Of a stretch of DNA of 14,804 bases, positions 14,472 to 14,804 are shown piece by piece; the first letter of the stretch is position 1; every line of letters begins with the position of its first letter. Source of the DNA: Candidatus Competibacteraceae bacterium (GTDB lineage: Bacteria; Pseudomonadota; Gammaproteobacteria; Competibacterales; Competibacteraceae); contig JADJQQ010000012.1 of the NCBI GenBank assembly GCA_016712625.1, positions 1-14,804 on the forward strand. The letters are read 5' to 3'. Both the position numbers and the translations under genes were made by a program. The notes beneath the pieces were generated by a model that had not been told where the DNA came from, made no database searches, and saw only the letters and a program-made list of their open reading frames with translations.

Positions 14472-14658
14472 TATCGTGTTGTTTCCCATCCACTGCCGGC
14501 ACCAATGTCATCTGAACCGCAACCCCATTGCGCCGTATCTCCATAAGATGCGCTGATTCAAGAACGGCCGTTTCTGGCAGGTCAAAAGTCCAGCGTAAGC
14601 CACCGTCGGCAAGCGTTTGTATTTTGTTCACTTCTGCGGTTACGGTGATTGTCGTCAT
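14471..14658 (-). CDS. Small unknown leader protein, about 62 aa
   Basis: First gene of the operon, starting at ATG 14658 (MTTITVTAEVNKIQTLADGG) with AAAGG about 4 nt upstream. The in-frame ATG at 14688 has no ribosome site. It is beta-rich: LRWTFDLPETAVLESAHLME, IRRNGVAVQMTLVPAVDG. The open frame runs on into terminase sequence, giving an unnatural tail (ARKSISERISRFGPN...). One base missing at CCC 14485-14487 (plus-strand letters) would end it at ETTR with a stop at 14471-14473, forming a TAATG junction with the small terminase. That ending is preferred. No family is recognised. Confidence 0.55.
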
Positions 14659-14705
14659 GCCTTTGCCCTTGTTGGTGCAAAAATGCACATACTGTGCTTC
14701 ACGCT

Positions 14706-14734
14706 AGTATAATTGATTGCGCCTGCCGTGTCTA
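14706..14734 (-). promoter_or_regulatory. Sigma70-like promoter of the head operon
   Basis: TAGACA (14729-14734, 5 of 6 to -35), 17-bp spacer, TATACT (14706-14711, 5 of 6 to -10). Transcription would begin near 14699, about 40 nt before the first start codon. It sits between a strong terminator and the first gene. Confidence 0.65.
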
Positions 14735-14741
14735 CCATGGC

Positions 14742-14785
14742 AGCAGCGCCAAAAAAGCCCCGACGTGTGCCGGGCTTTTGCTGCT
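14742..14785 (-). terminator. Strong bidirectional terminator upstream of the operon
   Basis: On the minus strand AAAAGCCCGGC, loop ACAC, GTCGGGGCTTTT, followed by more T. An outer AGCAGC/GCTGCT pair extends the stem. A-runs and T-runs flank both sides, so it can act in both directions. It insulates the head operon from whatever lies beyond the window edge. Confidence 0.8.
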
Positions 14786-14804
14786 CGCCTTCCTCAACGC
14801 GCCG

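Larger units (their letters stand above)
1279..14571. repeat. Highly iterated palindrome ACGGCCGT, 15 copies
   Basis: Exact copies start at 1279, 3808, 3930, 5001, 5028, 6777, 7268, 7757, 8575, 10537, 11974, 12119, 12604, 13900 and 14564. Six extend to AACGGCCGTT (those at 5001, 7757, 10537, 12604, 13900, 14564). About 0.23 copies of an 8-mer are expected by chance. Copies fall in different codon frames (reading as TAV, NGR/DGR or ERP) and one is intergenic, so protein sequence does not explain them. Confidence 0.85.

Overview
This window is a double-stranded DNA phage or prophage head module. Every supported gene lies on the minus strand, so it reads from about 14.7 kb down to 1. In transcription order it holds a small leader gene, small terminase, large terminase, portal, a MuF-type head protein with a C-terminal metalloprotease-like domain, ten small unknown genes, a candidate structured RNA, two unknown head-region genes, a protease-scaffold-capsid fusion, two small beta-rich proteins, a head-tail connector, an HK97 gp10-like protein, a tail-terminator-like protein, a small unknown gene, and the first codons of the next gene (probably the major tail protein). 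This order is typical of siphoviruses. There is no integrase, lysis, replication or host gene, and no tRNA, rRNA, CRISPR array or insertion sequence that I can support.

The host cannot be named from gene content. Base composition is about half G+C. The palindrome ACGGCCGT occurs 15 times in 14.8 kb, about 65 times the chance rate, and six copies extend to AACGGCCGTT. That looks like a host-type highly iterated palindrome comparable to cyanobacterial HIP1. A Chloroflexota host is only a guess.

Regulation visible in the sequence: a sigma70-like promoter (TAGACA, 17 bp, TATACT) lies just upstream of the first gene and just downstream of a strong terminator that insulates the operon. A second promoter (TTGACA, 17 bp, TAAACT) at 6746-6774 precedes a roughly 190-nt hairpin-rich stretch ending in a textbook terminator (6546-6584), immediately before the gene at 6535. 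This is either a free-standing phage non-coding RNA or a leader that needs antitermination. Genes otherwise overlap by 1 to 13 bp (ATGA, TAATG, ATGAGTGA), as expected for one late operon.

A feature of the window as given is that many genes are broken by single-base indels, mostly one base missing from a short homopolymer. They affect the small and large terminases, the portal, the tail terminator and several small genes. Restoring one base at each point gives full-length proteins whose ends mesh with their neighbours, so sequencing or assembly error is the best explanation, with real decay as the alternative. I annotate these genes over their full span and state where the frame breaks. One A8 run at 5643-5650 could instead be a programmed -1 frameshift site.
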